Made by a program: the position numbers and the translations under genes. Of a DNA stretch of 64,000 nucleotides, positions 53,458-64,000 are shown piece by piece. Source of the DNA: Sphingomonas endophytica (GTDB taxonomy: Bacteria; Pseudomonadota; Alphaproteobacteria; Sphingomonadales; Sphingomonadaceae); the NCBI RefSeq assembly GCF_014199415.1, contig NZ_JACIJN010000003.1, positions 248,001 through 312,000 of the forward strand, in the 5' to 3' direction. Each line of letters starts with the position of its first letter. Within the stretch, counting starts at the first letter, position 1. The notes under the pieces were generated by a model. The model saw only the letters and a program-made list of their open reading frames with translations, did not search any database and was not told where the DNA came from.

Positions 53458-54231
53458 TTACTCCACCACGGCCGCGGCATCCGCCTCGGCGGTCTGCGCA
53501 TCGGCACCGTGCGCGCGGCCCAGCAGGTCGGCAATCTTCTTGCCGCGACGCTGTGCCACCGACTTCGGCGAGGTCTGGTTGCCCAGCGCCTCGAACGTCG
53601 CACGGATCATGTTGTACGGGTTCGACGTACCGACCGACTTGGTCACCACGTCGTGCACGCCCAGGCTCTCGAAGACGGCGCGCATCGGGCCGCCCGCGAT
53701 GATCCCGGTGCCCTGCGGCGCCGAGCGGACGGTGACGCGGCCGGCACCGAAGTGGCCGTTGCCGTCATGGTGCAGCGTGCGGCCTTCCTTCAGCGGCACG
53801 CGCATCATCTTCTTCTTGGCAGCGGCGGTCGCCTTCGAGATCGCCTCCGGCACCTCGCGCGCCTTGCCGTGACCGAAGCCGACGCGGCCCTTGCCGTCGC
53901 CCACGACGACCAGCGCCGCGAAGCCGAAGCGCTTGCCGCCCTTCACCGTCTTCGAGACGCGGTTGATGTGGACCAGCTTCTCGATCAGCTCTTCGCCGCC
54001 ATCGTCCTGGCCACCGCGACGGTCGTCACGACGCCCGCCGCGACCGTCACGGCCACCGCCACGATTGCCACCGGGGCCACCGCGACCGCCACCCGGGCCG
54101 CCACGGCCACGGCCGCCGCGCGCACCGCGCTCGCCGCCGCCCTGGTAACCGCCCGCATTGCCGTCCTGCGGCGCCGCCGCGGGGGCTTCGTTCTCCGCAG
54201 CCTGCGGCTGCTGGTTGTTCTCGTCAGCCAT
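53458..54231 (-). CDS. rpsE: 30S ribosomal protein S5 with RGG-rich N-terminal extension
   Basis: The 257-aa product is about 85-90 residues longer than E. coli S5. Residues 28-77 are Gly/Arg/Asp-rich ([20 protein letters not shown] and [20 protein letters not shown]), an RGG-like low-complexity arm. The normal S5 follows: [40 protein letters not shown], and [20 protein letters not shown]. The extension may add RNA contacts; it appears intact, not a frameshift. Confidence 0.96.
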   Translation of the reverse strand: MADENNQQPQAAENEAPAAAPQDGNAGGYQGGGERGARGGRGRGGPGGGRGGPGGNRGGGRDGRGGRRDDRRGGQDDGGEELIEKLVHINRVSKTVKGGKRFGFAALVVVGDGKGRVGFGHGKAREVPEAISKATAAAKKKMMRVPLKEGRTLHHDGNGHFGAGRVTVRSAPQGTGIIAGGPMRAVFESLGVHDVVTKSVGTSNPYNMIRATFEALGNQTSPKSVAQRRGKKIADLLGRAHGADAQTAEADAAAVVE

Positions 54232-54234
54232 GTC

Positions 54235-54585
54235 TTAGAACTCCAGTCCGGCTTCGCGCGCTGCCTCGGCCAGCGCCTTCACGCGGCCGTGAAACAGGAA
54301 GCCGCCACGATCGAAGACGACCTGCGTGACGCCGGCAGCCTTGGCCGCCTCGGCGACGCGCTTGCCGACGGCGGACGCCGCCTCGGCAGTGGCGGTCTTG
54401 CCATCGTGGTTGGACAAGGTCGACGCCGAGGCCACGGTGCGGCCCTGCGCGTCGTCGATGACCTGCGCATAGATGTGCTTGCCCGAACGATGCACCGACA
54501 GGCGCGGACGGGTGCCCGCACGCGCACGCAGCGCGGTACGGTTGCGGCGACGCCGCTTCTCGAAAAGCGAAAGACCCTTGGTCAC
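54235..54585 (-). CDS. rplR: 50S ribosomal protein L18
   Basis: The 116-aa product has [40 protein letters not shown] and the closing [20 protein letters not shown], typical of L18. It overlaps rplF by 4 nt and is separated from rpsE by 3 nt. Confidence 0.98.
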   Translation of the reverse strand: MTKGLSLFEKRRRRNRTALRARAGTRPRLSVHRSGKHIYAQVIDDAQGRTVASASTLSNHDGKTATAEAASAVGKRVAEAAKAAGVTQVVFDRGGFLFHGRVKALAEAAREAGLEF

Positions 54586-55115
54586 TTCTTCTTCCCTTCC
54601 TTACGGAAGATATACTCGCCGTCGTACTTGATGCCCTTGCCCTTGTACGGCTCCGGCTTGCGCCAGCGGCGGACTTCGGCGGCGAGCTGACCCACGCGCT
54701 GCTTGTCGGCACCGCTGATCTCGACGGTGGTGGCGTCCGGCGTCTTCACCTCGATGCCTTCCGGCACGTCGATGTTGACGTCGTGGCTGTAGCCGAGCTG
54801 CAGCTTCAGGGTCTTGCCCTGCGCCGCGGCACGATAGCCGACGCCGGTTATAAGCAGCTTCTTGCTGAAGCCCTCGGTCACGCCGGTGACCAGGTTCTGC
54901 ACCATCGTACGCTGCATGCCCCAGAAGGCACGGGCGCGCTTGGTGTCGTTGGCCGGCTGCACACCGATCGCGTCCGACTGGACGTCATAGGTGATCAGGT
55001 CCGACAGCGGCATCGACAGGGTGCCCTTGGGCCCCTTGACCGACAGCTCGTTGCCGTTGCGGGTTGCGGTAACGCCCGAAGGAATCGGGACCGCCTTCTT
55101 GCCGATGCGGCTCAT
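54582..55115 (-). CDS. rplF: 50S ribosomal protein L6
   Basis: The 177-aa product [20 protein letters not shown] has the two L6 repeats and the closing signature [20 protein letters not shown]. Its start shares one base with the rpsH stop. Confidence 0.98.
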   Translation of the reverse strand: MSRIGKKAVPIPSGVTATRNGNELSVKGPKGTLSMPLSDLITYDVQSDAIGVQPANDTKRARAFWGMQRTMVQNLVTGVTEGFSKKLLITGVGYRAAAQGKTLKLQLGYSHDVNIDVPEGIEVKTPDATTVEISGADKQRVGQLAAEVRRWRKPEPYKGKGIKYDGEYIFRKEGKKK

Positions 55116-55510
55116 CAGAACACCTCCGCCAGCACTTCGCCGCCGACGTTCTGCTCGCGCGCTTCCGCATCGGAAAGCACGCCGCGCGGCGTCGAGACGA
55201 TGGTGATGCCCAGGCCGTTCATCACGCGCGGCAGGTCCTGCGACCCGCTGTAGATGCGGCGGCCGGGCTTGGAGACGCGCGCGACATGCTTGATCGCGGG
55301 CTGGCCCTCGAAATACTTCAGCTCGATGCGCACGCCGGCGGCGGGGCCCATCTGCTCCTCGGAATAGCCACGGATGTAGCCTTCGCGCTGGAGCACGTCG
55401 AGCACGCGGACGCGCAGCTTCGACGACGGCGAAAGGACGCTGTCCTTGCGCGCGCGCTGGCCGTTGCGGATACGGGTGAGCAGGTCACCCAGGGGATCGG
55501 TCACTGCCAT
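55115..55510 (-). CDS. rpsH: 30S ribosomal protein S8
   Basis: The 131-aa product has [40 protein letters not shown] and the closing [20 protein letters not shown], as expected for S8. Confidence 0.98.
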   Translation of the reverse strand: MAVTDPLGDLLTRIRNGQRARKDSVLSPSSKLRVRVLDVLQREGYIRGYSEEQMGPAAGVRIELKYFEGQPAIKHVARVSKPGRRIYSGSQDLPRVMNGLGITIVSTPRGVLSDAEAREQNVGGEVLAEVF

Positions 55511-55519
55511 CTTACGTCC

Positions 55520-55825
55520 TTACCAGCTCGACTTGGTGAGACCCGGGATCAGGCCCTTGTTGGCCAGATCGCGCAGCATCACACGGGCAAGCCCGAACTT
55601 GCGGTAGTAGGCACGCGGACGACCGGTCAGCGCGCAGCGGTTGCGAATACGCGTGGGGTTCGCGTTGCGCGGCAGCTCGGCCATCTTCAGCCGCGCGATG
55701 AGACGCTCGGTCTCATCCAGCGACTGGTCGTTGGCCTGCGCCTTCAGCTTCGCCAGCTTGGGCGCATACTGCGCCACCAGCTTCTTGCGACGCTCGTTCT
55801 TGTTCACGGAACTCAGTTTCGCCAT
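55520..55825 (-). CDS. rpsN: 30S ribosomal protein S14
   Basis: The 101-aa product is the long, zinc-free form: [20 protein letters not shown] at the start, [20 protein letters not shown] and a closing [15 protein letters not shown]. Only one Cys is present, so no zinc ribbon. Confidence 0.98.
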   Translation of the reverse strand: MAKLSSVNKNERRKKLVAQYAPKLAKLKAQANDQSLDETERLIARLKMAELPRNANPTRIRNRCALTGRPRAYYRKFGLARVMLRDLANKGLIPGLTKSSW

Positions 55826-55860
55826 GGACTTAAGCTCTCTCTATCAGACCAGAAGCGCGG

Positions 55861-56445
55861 TCATGCCGCCTTCTTCTCGGTCGTTTCTTCCTCGATCGGG
55901 AACGGGAAGCCGAACAGACGCAGCAGCTCGCGCGCCTCGTCGTCGGTCTTCGCGCTCGTCGTCACGATCACGTCCATGCCGCGCACCTTGTCGACGCGGT
56001 CATAGCTGATCTCCGGGAACACGATCTGCTCCTTGATGCCGCAGGCATAGTTGCCACGACCGTCGAAGCTCTTCGGGTTCAGCCCGCGGAAGTCGCGGAC
56101 GCGCGGGAGCGCGATGGTGATGAAGCGGTCGAGGAACTCGTACATGCGCTCGCGACGCAGCGTCACCTTGACGCCGATCGGCATGCCCTCACGCAGCTTG
56201 AACTGCGCGATCGACTTCTTCGCCTTGGTGATCACCGGCTTCTGGCCCGCGATCAGCTCCATTTCCGACGCGGCCTGATCGACGCGCTTCTTGTCCTGCG
56301 TCGCTTCGCCCACGCCCATGTTGAGCACGATCTTCTCGATGCGCGGGATCTCCAGCGCATTCTTGTAACCGAACTTCTCGGTCATCGCCGCGACGATGCG
56401 ATCGTCATAGATCGCCTTCATGCGGGGCTTGTAGGCATCAGCCAT
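55861..56445 (-). CDS. rplE: 50S ribosomal protein L5
   Basis: The 194-aa product has [40 protein letters not shown] and [20 protein letters not shown], standard L5 motifs. The start overlaps the rplX stop by 8 nt (ATGGCTGA). A short Glu/Lys tail closes the protein. Confidence 0.98.
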   Translation of the reverse strand: MADAYKPRMKAIYDDRIVAAMTEKFGYKNALEIPRIEKIVLNMGVGEATQDKKRVDQAASEMELIAGQKPVITKAKKSIAQFKLREGMPIGVKVTLRRERMYEFLDRFITIALPRVRDFRGLNPKSFDGRGNYACGIKEQIVFPEISYDRVDKVRGMDVIVTTSAKTDDEARELLRLFGFPFPIEEETTEKKAA

Positions 56446-56755
56446 CGATCTTCTCCCCGGTCTTGACGGCGACGCGGACCTTCTTGCCGTCCTGCGTCTC
56501 GAAGCGGACGCGGGTCGGCTTGCCGTCGGCGGTGACGTGCGCCACCTTCGAGATGTGCAGCGGCGCCTCGATCTTCTCGAGACCGCCCTGCGGGTTCGCC
56601 TGGCTCGGCTTGCGGTGACGGGTCGCGACGTTGACGCCGCCCACGATCACCTTGCCGTCACGCGGCATCGACGCGGTCACGGTGCCGGTCTTGCCCTTGT
56701 CCTTGCCGGACAGGACGATGACCTGGTCGCCCTTCTTGATCTTCGCGGCAGCCAT
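56438..56755 (-). CDS. rplX: 50S ribosomal protein L24
   Basis: The 105-aa product has the KOW motif [20 protein letters not shown] at residues 8-27 and [20 protein letters not shown]. The start shares one base with the rplN stop; the end overlaps rplE by 8 nt. Confidence 0.98.
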   Translation of the reverse strand: MAAAKIKKGDQVIVLSGKDKGKTGTVTASMPRDGKVIVGGVNVATRHRKPSQANPQGGLEKIEAPLHISKVAHVTADGKPTRVRFETQDGKKVRVAVKTGEKIDG

Positions 56756-57123
56756 TACAGCACCTCCGGCGCGAGCGAGATGATCTTCATGTGCTTCTTG
56801 CCGCGCAGTTCACGCACCACCGGGCCGAAGATACGGGTGCCGATCGGCTCCTCGTTCTTGTTGACCAGCACCGCGGCGTTGCCGTCGAAACGGATCACCG
56901 AACCGTCGGCGCGACGGATGTCCTTGGCGGTACGCACGATCACCGCGCGGTGAACGTCGCCCTTCTTCACGCGGCCACGCGGCTGCGCTTCTTTCACGCT
57001 GACGACGATGATGTCGCCGACGCTGGCCGTGCGGCGCTTGGACCCGCCAAGCACCTTGATGCACTGCACCCGCTTCGCGCCGCTGTTGTCAGCGACGTCG
57101 AGATTGGACTGCATCTGGATCAT
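56755..57123 (-). CDS. rplN: 50S ribosomal protein L14
   Basis: The 122-aa product starts [20 protein letters not shown] and carries [20 protein letters not shown] and the closing [19 protein letters not shown]. It is the first gene after the terminator that follows rpsQ, so it begins the spc operon and should have its own promoter in the 225-nt gap. Confidence 0.98.
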   Translation of the reverse strand: MIQMQSNLDVADNSGAKRVQCIKVLGGSKRRTASVGDIIVVSVKEAQPRGRVKKGDVHRAVIVRTAKDIRRADGSVIRFDGNAAVLVNKNEEPIGTRIFGPVVRELRGKKHMKIISLAPEVL

Positions 57124-57173
57124 CGATCCGCTTCCTTCTCGCTCATGGGGTGGATACCGACCCAACCCCGCCT

Positions 57174-57216
57174 AAAAAAACGACCCCCGGCGGCGGGCTT
57201 GGCCCGCGCCAGGGGG
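57174..57216 (-). terminator. Intrinsic terminator between rpsQ and rplN (S10/spc boundary)
   Basis: On the minus strand CCCCCTGGCGCGGGC and GCCCGCCGCCGGGGG form an imperfect 15-bp stem around CAA, followed by TCGTTTTTTTAG with seven T residues. It stands in the only large gap between rpsC and rplR. Confidence 0.85.
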
Positions 57217-57348
57217 AGCAGCCCGGTAGCCGCTCCATGGGTGAAAGGCAAGCCCTCCAGCCTACGTCGCCCCTCGCCCGCTCATGTGGTCTCCGCCCTT
57301 GCGAACGGACCCTGCACGAAACGGTGCGAGGCACTCGGTCATCGACGC

Positions 57349-57621
57349 TCAGGCGTCGACGTCGACCCGCTCCGGTGCCACGTGCGTGTTCACGCGGTCC
57401 AGGACCTTCCAGGTCTTCAGCTTCGACATCGGCGCGATCTCCTCGATGCGCACCGTTTCGCCAGCCTTGTACTCGTTCGCCTCGTCATGGGCGTGGTACT
57501 TCTTCGAACGGCGGATGATCTTGCCGTAGAGCGGGTGCTTGACCTTGCGCTCCACGTTCACGACCACCGTCTTCTCGCCCTTGTCGGAGACGATCACTCC
57601 GGTCAGCACGCGCTTCGGCAT
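57349..57621 (-). CDS. rpsQ: 30S ribosomal protein S17
   Basis: The 90-aa product has [40 protein letters not shown] and [20 protein letters not shown], typical of S17. Last gene of the S10 operon, followed by a 225-nt gap with a terminator. Confidence 0.98.
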   Translation of the reverse strand: MPKRVLTGVIVSDKGEKTVVVNVERKVKHPLYGKIIRRSKKYHAHDEANEYKAGETVRIEEIAPMSKLKTWKVLDRVNTHVAPERVDVDA

Positions 57622-57632
57622 GTGTCGTCCTC

Positions 57633-57839
57633 TTACTTGGCGTCAGCCGCAGCGTTGCGCTGCGTCTGAAGGGTCTTGATGCGGGCGATGTCCTTGCGGA
57701 CCTCGCGCACGCGGCTCGGCTTCTCGAGCTGGCTGGTCGCCGCCTGGAACCGCAGGTTGAACTGCTCGCGCTTCAGGTTGCCCAGGCTCTCGGAGAGCTG
57801 GTCGTCGCTCTGGCCGTTATAGTCGGTCTTGTTCGCCAT
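57633..57839 (-). CDS. rpmC: 50S ribosomal protein L29
   Basis: The 68-aa product shows the two-helix L29 pattern: [40 protein letters not shown] and [11 protein letters not shown]. Eleven nt separate it from rpsQ and one from rplP. Confidence 0.97.
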   Translation of the reverse strand: MANKTDYNGQSDDQLSESLGNLKREQFNLRFQAATSQLEKPSRVREVRKDIARIKTLQTQRNAAADAK

Positions 57840-57840
57840 C

Positions 57841-58275
57841 TTACTCGCCTCCCAGGTGCGAGGTGTCGCCGAGGCGCGCCACGACCTTGGTCTTGATCGG
57901 CAGCTTCATCGCGGCGCGCTCGAACGCCTCCGCGGCCAGCGGCCCTTCGACACCGTCGAGCTCGAACAGGATCCGGCCCGGCTTGACGCGCGCGGCCCAG
58001 AATTCCGGCGAACCCTTACCCGAGCCCATGCGGACTTCGGCAGGCTTGCTCGACACCGGCACGTCCGGGAACACGCGGATCCACAGACGCCCCTGGCGCT
58101 TGATGTGACGCGTGATCGCGCGGCGGGCCGCCTCGATCTGACGCGCGGTGATACGGTCCGGCTCCATCGCCTTGAGGCCATAGGAGCCGAAGTTCAGCGA
58201 CGTACCGCCCTTGGCGTCGCCGTGGATACGGCCCTTGAACGCCTTGCGGAACTTGGTGCGCTTCGGTTGCAGCAT
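57841..58275 (-). CDS. rplP: 50S ribosomal protein L16
   Basis: The 144-aa product has [60 protein letters not shown] and [20 protein letters not shown], complete L16. Spaced 12 nt from rpsC. Confidence 0.98.
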   Translation of the reverse strand: MLQPKRTKFRKAFKGRIHGDAKGGTSLNFGSYGLKAMEPDRITARQIEAARRAITRHIKRQGRLWIRVFPDVPVSSKPAEVRMGSGKGSPEFWAARVKPGRILFELDGVEGPLAAEAFERAAMKLPIKTKVVARLGDTSHLGGE

Positions 58276-58287
58276 GTCCGTTAATCC

Positions 58288-58995
58288 TTAGCGGCGGTCG
58301 TCGCGCGCCGGGCGCACGCCGGAGGTCTGGGCCTCCATCATGAGACGATCGGTGGCGAACGGGTCGTGACCGAGGATCTCACCCTTGAACACCCACACCT
58401 TCACGCCGCAGACGCCGTACGCGGTGTGCGCTTCGGCATGAGCGTAGTCGATGTTGGCGCGCAGCGTGTGGAGCGGCACGCGGCCCTCGCGATAGCTCTC
58501 CGAACGCGCGATTTCCGCGCCGCCCAGACGGCCACCACAATAGACCTTGATGCCGTCGGCGCCGAGCCGCATCGCGGACTGCACCGCGCGCTTCATGGCG
58601 CGGCGGAAAGCGATACGACGCTCGAGCTGGTCGGCGATGCCCTGCGCAATCAGCTTGGCATCGACTTCCGGCTTGCGGATCTCGACGATGTTCAGCGACA
58701 CGTCCGAGCTGGTCATCGCGCCGAGCGTCTTGCGCAGCTTCTCGATGTCCGAGCCCTTCTTGCCGATGATGACACCGGGGCGGGCCGCGAAGATCGAGAT
58801 CCGGCACAGCTTGGCCGGACGGTCGATTACCACCTTGGAGATCGCCGCCTGCGGCAGCGTCTTCAGGATGTACTGGCGGATCTTCAGATCCTCCAGCAGC
58901 AGCTTCTTGTAATCCGCACCCTCGGCGAACCAGCGGCTGTCCCAGGTGCGGTTGATCTGCAGGCGCAGACCGATCGGGTTGCTCTTGTGACCCAT
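58288..58995 (-). CDS. rpsC: 30S ribosomal protein S3
   Basis: The 235-aa product starts [20 protein letters not shown], has the KH domain loop [20 protein letters not shown] near residues 73-92 and the C-terminal [20 protein letters not shown], then [20 protein letters not shown]. The start shares one base with the rplV stop. Confidence 0.98.
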   Translation of the reverse strand: MGHKSNPIGLRLQINRTWDSRWFAEGADYKKLLLEDLKIRQYILKTLPQAAISKVVIDRPAKLCRISIFAARPGVIIGKKGSDIEKLRKTLGAMTSSDVSLNIVEIRKPEVDAKLIAQGIADQLERRIAFRRAMKRAVQSAMRLGADGIKVYCGGRLGGAEIARSESYREGRVPLHTLRANIDYAHAEAHTAYGVCGVKVWVFKGEILGHDPFATDRLMMEAQTSGVRPARDDRR

Positions 58996-59372
58996 TAGGC
59001 TTCTTCCTGCTCGCGCACGACGATCCGCAGCCGCGAGAACGGCTTCAGGATGCGGGTGGACTTGCCGCGGCCGCGCGTGGCGAACCGCTTCATGGTGATC
59101 GACTTGCCGACCGACGCCTCGGCGACGACCAGTGCGTCGACGTCGAGATTGTGGTTGTTCTCGGCGTTGGCGATGGCCGAGGCCAGCACCTTGCGCGCAT
59201 CAACCGCCATCGACTTCTTCGAGAAGGCGAGGATGTTCATCGCGTCGGCGGCCGAGCGCCCACGGATCAGCGCGGCGACCAGGCCCAGCTTCTGCGCCGA
59301 ACCACGGATCTGCGTGCCGACCGAGAGGGCTTCCTTCTCGCCGACCTTGCGGGGGGACTGAGGCTTGCTCAT
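58995..59372 (-). CDS. rplV: 50S ribosomal protein L22
   Basis: The 125-aa product has [40 protein letters not shown] and the beta-hairpin region [20 protein letters not shown], which lines the exit tunnel. One-base overlaps with rpsS and rpsC. Confidence 0.98.
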   Translation of the reverse strand: MSKPQSPRKVGEKEALSVGTQIRGSAQKLGLVAALIRGRSAADAMNILAFSKKSMAVDARKVLASAIANAENNHNLDVDALVVAEASVGKSITMKRFATRGRGKSTRILKPFSRLRIVVREQEEA

Positions 59373-59647
59373 CAGCGCTTGCCCTTCTTGTCAGCCGCGT
59401 GACCCGGGAAATAGCGGGTCGGCGCGAATTCACCGAGCTTCATGCCGACCATGTCCTCGTTCACCGTCACCGGCACGAACTTGCGGCCGTTATAGACGGT
59501 GAAGGTCAGGCCGATGAACTGCGGCAGGATGGTGGAGCGACGCGACCAGGTCTTGATCGGCGCGCGGCCGCCCGAATCCTGTGCGACTTCGGCCTTCTTG
59601 AGCAGGCTCAGTTCGACGAACGGGCCCTTCCAGACGGAGCGCGCCAT
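59372..59647 (-). CDS. rpsS: 30S ribosomal protein S19
   Basis: The 91-aa product [20 protein letters not shown] continues with [40 protein letters not shown] and EFAPTR, complete S19. Confidence 0.98.
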   Translation of the reverse strand: MARSVWKGPFVELSLLKKAEVAQDSGGRAPIKTWSRRSTILPQFIGLTFTVYNGRKFVPVTVNEDMVGMKLGEFAPTRYFPGHAADKKGKR

Positions 59648-60480
59648 TACTTCTTCCTCGCGTGACGGCTACGGATGATCATCTTGTCCGTAGACTTGTT
59701 GTGGCGCGTGCGCGCACCCTTGGTCGGCTTGCCCCACGGCGTCACCGGATGGCGACCGCCCGAGGTCCGGCCTTCACCACCGCCGTGCGGGTGGTCGACC
59801 GGGTTCTTCGCCACGCCGCGCGTCAGCGGGCGCGAGCCCATCCAGCGCGAACGACCGGCCTTGCCGAGGTTCTGGTTCTGGTTGTCCGGGTTGGACACCG
59901 CACCGACCGTCGCCATGCAGTCGCCATGGATGTAGCGCTGCTCGCCCGAGTTCAGGCGGACGATGACCATGCCGCGGTCACGACCGACGACCTGGACGTA
60001 GGTGCCCGCCGAACGCGCGATCTGACCGCCCTTGCCGGGCTTCATCTCGACGTTGTGGACGATGGTGCCGACCGGCATCTGGCCCAGCTCCATCGCGTTG
60101 CCAGGCTTCACGTCGGTCTTCTTGCCAGCGACGACCTTGTCGCCGACGGCCAGACGCTGCGGCGCGATGATATACGCCTGCTCGCCGTCCGGATAGGAGA
60201 CCAGCGCGATGAACGCGGTGCGGTTGGGGTCATATTCCAGCCGCTCGACGGTGCCGTCGACGTCCCACTTCCGACGCTTGAAGTCGATGAAGCGGTAACG
60301 CTGCTTGTGGCCGCCCGCGATGCCGCGCGAGGTCACGTGGCCCTTGTTGTTGCGGCCGCCGGTCTTGCGCTTGCCCTCGGTCAGCGCCTTGACGGGCTTG
60401 CCCTTCCACAGCGACGACTTGTCGACGAGGATCAGGCCGCGCTGCGCCGGCGAGGTCGGGTTATAATGCTTGAGTGCCAT
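59647..60480 (-). CDS. rplB: 50S ribosomal protein L2
   Basis: The 277-aa product has [51 protein letters not shown] and the C-terminal [20 protein letters not shown], including the conserved His near the peptidyl-transferase centre. Complete. Confidence 0.98.
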   Translation of the reverse strand: MALKHYNPTSPAQRGLILVDKSSLWKGKPVKALTEGKRKTGGRNNKGHVTSRGIAGGHKQRYRFIDFKRRKWDVDGTVERLEYDPNRTAFIALVSYPDGEQAYIIAPQRLAVGDKVVAGKKTDVKPGNAMELGQMPVGTIVHNVEMKPGKGGQIARSAGTYVQVVGRDRGMVIVRLNSGEQRYIHGDCMATVGAVSNPDNQNQNLGKAGRSRWMGSRPLTRGVAKNPVDHPHGGGEGRTSGGRHPVTPWGKPTKGARTRHNKSTDKMIIRSRHARKK

Positions 60481-60481
60481 C

Positions 60482-60796
60482 TTACTTGGCCCCCTCGGTG
60501 ACGTCGATCGACTGCCCCTCGCGGAGCGTGACGATCGCCTTCTTCATGTCGGACCGCTGGTAGGGCGCACCCTTCCAACGCTTGGTCTTGCCCTTCTGGA
60601 CAATCGTGTTGACGCTGACGACGCTGACGTCGAACAGCGCTTCCACGGCCGCCTTGATCTCGGGCTTGGTCGCCTTGTTGGCGACCTTGAAGACCACCGC
60701 GTTCTGCTCGGAGAGCAGGGTCGCCTTCTCGGTGATGTGCGGCGCGACAATCACGTCATAATGACGGTTGTCGATCGCCTTTGCCGGCTTAGCCAT
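60482..60796 (-). CDS. rplW: 50S ribosomal protein L23
   Basis: The 104-aa product has [40 protein letters not shown] and [20 protein letters not shown], the L23 fold near the exit tunnel. The start overlaps the rplD stop by 8 nt. Confidence 0.98.
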   Translation of the reverse strand: MAKPAKAIDNRHYDVIVAPHITEKATLLSEQNAVVFKVANKATKPEIKAAVEALFDVSVVSVNTIVQKGKTKRWKGAPYQRSDMKKAIVTLREGQSIDVTEGAK

Positions 60797-61403
60797 TGAA
60801 GCGCGCCTCCAGCTTCTCGACCGCCGCGCGCGTCAGCACCAGCGTGTCAGCCTTGATGATGTCGTAGACGTTGGCGCCCACGGCCGGGAGCATGTTCACG
60901 CCCGGAAGGTTGCGGCCGGCGCGGAAGCCCTCGGCTGCCTCACCGTCGATCACCAGCGTGCGCTTGCCCGTGTTGAGCCCGGCGAAATGGCCCTTCAGCT
61001 CCTTGGTCTTGGCGACCTCGAAGCCTTCCAGGACGATCAGCGAACCCGCCTTGGCGTGGCTGCTGAGCGCCATCTTGAGGCCCAGCGCGCGGATCTTCTT
61101 GTTCAGGCCCGGATTGAAATCGCGGACGCGGGCGCCGTGCGCCTTACCACCGCCGATGAACACCGGGGCGCGACGATCGCCGTGACGGGCGACGCCGCCG
61201 CCCTTCTGACGACCGAGCTTCTTGCCCGACCGTGCGACATCCGAACGCTCGCGGGTGCCGCGCGCGGTGGCGCGACGCTTCTCGAGCTGCCAGGTCACGA
61301 CGCGGTGCAGGATGTCGGCGCGCGGATCGAGGCCGAAGACCTCGTCGTTGAGCTCGACTTCGCCCGTATCGGTGCCGGCGAAGGAAGAAATCTTGACCTT
61401 CAC
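60789..61403 (-). CDS. rplD: 50S ribosomal protein L4
   Basis: The 204-aa product has [40 protein letters not shown] and [20 protein letters not shown]. In gammaproteobacteria L4 represses its own operon through a leader hairpin; whether this holds here is not shown. Confidence 0.98.
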   Translation of the reverse strand: MKVKISSFAGTDTGEVELNDEVFGLDPRADILHRVVTWQLEKRRATARGTRERSDVARSGKKLGRQKGGGVARHGDRRAPVFIGGGKAHGARVRDFNPGLNKKIRALGLKMALSSHAKAGSLIVLEGFEVAKTKELKGHFAGLNTGKRTLVIDGEAAEGFRAGRNLPGVNMLPAVGANVYDIIKADTLVLTRAAVEKLEARFNG

Positions 61404-61406
61404 TTC

Positions 61407-62138
61407 TTAGCCCTCCTGGCTCTCGGCAGCTGCCGGAGCAGGGTCTGCGGAAACATTGTTGTTGGCCGCCTTGATCGACGCCGGGAACGGCGCGCTCTCA
61501 TGACGGTCCTGCTTGATGGCGTCCTTGACGAACAGCCAGCCGCCCTTGGAGCCGGGGACCGAACCCTTCACGAAGATCAGCCCACGCTCGACGTCGGTGC
61601 CGACGATCTCGAGGTTCTGCTGCGTGCGGTTCTTGTCGCCCATGTGGCCGGCCATCTTCTTGTTCTTGAAGACGCGGCCCGGATCCTGACGGTTACCCGT
61701 CGAACCATGCGAACGGTGGCTGACCGACACGCCGTGCGTGGCGCGCAGACCGCCGAAGTTCCAGCGCTTCATGGCGCCGGCGAAGCCCTTGCCCTGCGTG
61801 CGACCCTGGATGTCGACCAGCTGGCCGGCGACATAATGGTCGGCCGACAGTTCGGCGCCGACGTCGAGAAGGTTGTCCTCGGTCACGCGGAATTCGTGGA
61901 CGATCGCCTTCGGCTCCACTTCGGCCTTGCCGAAATGGCCGCGCTGCGGCTTGGCGACGTTCTTGGCCTTGGCGACACCTGCACCAAGCTGGACGGCGGT
62001 GTAGCCGTCCCGGTCATTTTCGCGACGGGCGATGACCTGAAGCGCCTCGATCTGCAGGACGGTGACCGGCACGTGGCGGCCGTCGTCCTGGAACAGGCGG
62101 GTCATCCCCATTTTCTTCGCGATCACGCCAGTACGCAT
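61407..62138 (-). CDS. rplC: 50S ribosomal protein L3
   Basis: The 243-aa product begins [20 protein letters not shown], has [40 protein letters not shown] and [20 protein letters not shown], and a Pro/Ala-rich extra tail of about 20 residues. The gap from rpsJ is about 296 nt, which is unusual for this pair. Confidence 0.98.
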   Translation of the reverse strand: MRTGVIAKKMGMTRLFQDDGRHVPVTVLQIEALQVIARRENDRDGYTAVQLGAGVAKAKNVAKPQRGHFGKAEVEPKAIVHEFRVTEDNLLDVGAELSADHYVAGQLVDIQGRTQGKGFAGAMKRWNFGGLRATHGVSVSHRSHGSTGNRQDPGRVFKNKKMAGHMGDKNRTQQNLEIVGTDVERGLIFVKGSVPGSKGGWLFVKDAIKQDRHESAPFPASIKAANNNVSADPAPAAAESQEG

Positions 62139-62434
62139 GATCCCTTGCTCCTTGACAGAGGCACCCTGAAGCCCATCCCCAGGGTGCTTGCGACCCGTGG
62201 CTTGCGCCGCGGATCAGTCCGGCCCGGAATAGCGAAGCGTGCCCCCGTCCCGGGCTGGGCGCTCTCCACGAAGGAAGAGCAGACGGGAGACGCTGGACCC
62301 GGCCACCCGAAGGCGACCGGCGGTATCTCATGGTCGTCGAAGCGTCCGCTCAGGCGGTGCGCTCGTCCGTTTCGTGCGATACGCCACGAAACGACAAACC
62401 CGCGGGACTCACGTCAACCGCGGGAGCCGGCCGA
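62139..62434 (-). promoter_or_regulatory. Long spacer between rpsJ and rplC with strong hairpins
   Basis: No gene is visible. On the minus strand CCCGCGG..CCGCGGG (62402-62424) and the perfect 9-bp CGTTTCGTG..CACGAAACG (62368-62393) lie soon after the rpsJ stop, and GCACCCT..AGGGTGC (62161-62188) lies just before rplC. They could form an attenuator or leader, or the spacer may hold a second promoter. Confidence 0.55.
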
Positions 62435-62743
62435 TTACGCCAGCTTGATCTCGACGTCAACACCGGCCGCCAGATCGAGCTTCATCAGCGCGTCGACGGT
62501 CTGCGGGGTCGGCTGTACGATGTCGAGCATCCGCTTGTAGGTGCGGACCTCGAACTGCTCACGCGACTTCTTGTCGATGTGCGGCCCACGGTTGACCGTG
62601 AACTTCTCGATGCGGGTCGGGAGCGGAATGGGACCACGGATGAGCGCGCCGGTGCGGCGCGCGGTTTCGGCGATGTCGCCGGTCGCCTGATCGAGCACAC
62701 GATGATCGAACGCCTTCAGGCGGATGCGGATGTTGCTGTCCAT
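62435..62743 (-). CDS. rpsJ: 30S ribosomal protein S10
   Basis: The 102-aa product starts [20 protein letters not shown], continues [20 protein letters not shown] and [20 protein letters not shown], standard S10/NusE. First gene of the S10 operon; tuf lies upstream with a terminator between. Confidence 0.98.
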   Translation of the reverse strand: MDSNIRIRLKAFDHRVLDQATGDIAETARRTGALIRGPIPLPTRIEKFTVNRGPHIDKKSREQFEVRTYKRMLDIVQPTPQTVDALMKLDLAAGVDVEIKLA

Positions 62744-62874
62744 AGTCCCTACCAATGCGAAAGAGCGGGGTACCTGCCCTGCCCGCCTGCCGGATGACCC
62801 GGCGCGACGAATCGGGAGCACCTCTTGCTGTTCTCGAACGAAAACCGAAGCGGCGGCATTAGTGCCGCCCTCAT

Positions 62875-62915
62875 TAAAAGGCAACTGCCCGACGCACCTT
62901 TCGGCGCGCCGGGCG
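62875..62915 (-). terminator. Terminator after tuf
   Basis: On the minus strand GCCCGGCGCGCC and GGTGCGTCGGGC form a 12-bp stem with two wobbles closed by a GAAA tetraloop, with a short CTTTTAA run after it. It separates tuf from rpsJ. Confidence 0.7.
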
Positions 62916-62955
62916 GCAGCTTTTGCGACAGGCCGCTGACGCGGCCGGTCGTTTC

Positions 62956-64000
<1,045 letters not shown>

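Overview
The window looks like a chromosomal segment of a sphingomonad (alphaproteobacterium, probably Sphingomonas or a close relative). Support: uniformly high GC, a PEPxxWA-type PEP-CTERM protein, a Cys-less HemB metal site, an alpha operon without rpsD, abundant ATGA/TGATG start-stop overlaps, and several families of short palindromic intergenic repeats. No phage island, CRISPR array or insertion sequence was seen, so most of the window reads as stable core genome.

Layout. 1-9.0 kb: end of a fused MFS/spermidine-synthase-like gene, two related GNAT acetyltransferases, hemB, a diacylglycerol-kinase-family lipid kinase, an M23 peptidase-DUF2093-xseA operon, and divergent purD followed by a membrane HhH protein and a Gre-like factor. 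9.5-14.4 kb: CNNM/CorC-type membrane protein, OmpA lipoprotein, tadA, rpmB, a phytase-esterase-like protein and a glycine-zipper protein. 14.8-22.6 kb: acetoacetyl-CoA reductase, hemH, an orphan molybdopterin dehydrogenase large subunit, an extracellular alpha/beta hydrolase and an acyl-CoA synthetase. 22.6-33.2 kb: lgt-midA-GNAT-pgeF operon, a PEP-CTERM protein, hslVU, a holin/endolysin pair, a folE-pteridine reductase-folB operon, and small Tudor-like and SWIB proteins. 33.3-38.4 kb: an NAD-salvage cluster (pncB, NrtR-like regulator, nicotinamidase), an Hsp70 (YegD-like) gene behind tRNA-Arg(CCU), an ArsC-like reductase and a membrane protein preceded by a 17-nt poly-G tract. 38.6-46.8 kb: secreted protein, TonB receptor with a His/Met-rich DUF2946-like protein, aldo/keto reductase with divergent LysR regulator, guaA, map with a ParD-like gene.

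47.0-64.0 kb is the ribosomal-protein supercluster on the minus strand, transcribed from tuf toward rplQ: tuf, rpsJ-rplC-rplD-rplW-rplB-rpsS-rplV-rpsC-rplP-rpmC-rpsQ (S10 operon), rplN to secY and adk (spc operon), then rpsM-rpsK-rpoA-rplQ (alpha operon). Hairpins followed by T-runs fall at the S10/spc boundary and after adk, matching the classical operon borders.

The most interesting points are the poly-G tract at a translation start, an SDR with the PTR1/FolM signature between folE and folB, a NrtR-like regulator with a degenerate Nudix box beside pncB and a nicotinamidase, an RGG-rich extension on ribosomal protein S5, an Asp in place of the usual catalytic Glu in the molybdopterin enzyme, and at least five families of paired palindromic repeats with no mobilising transposase in view.
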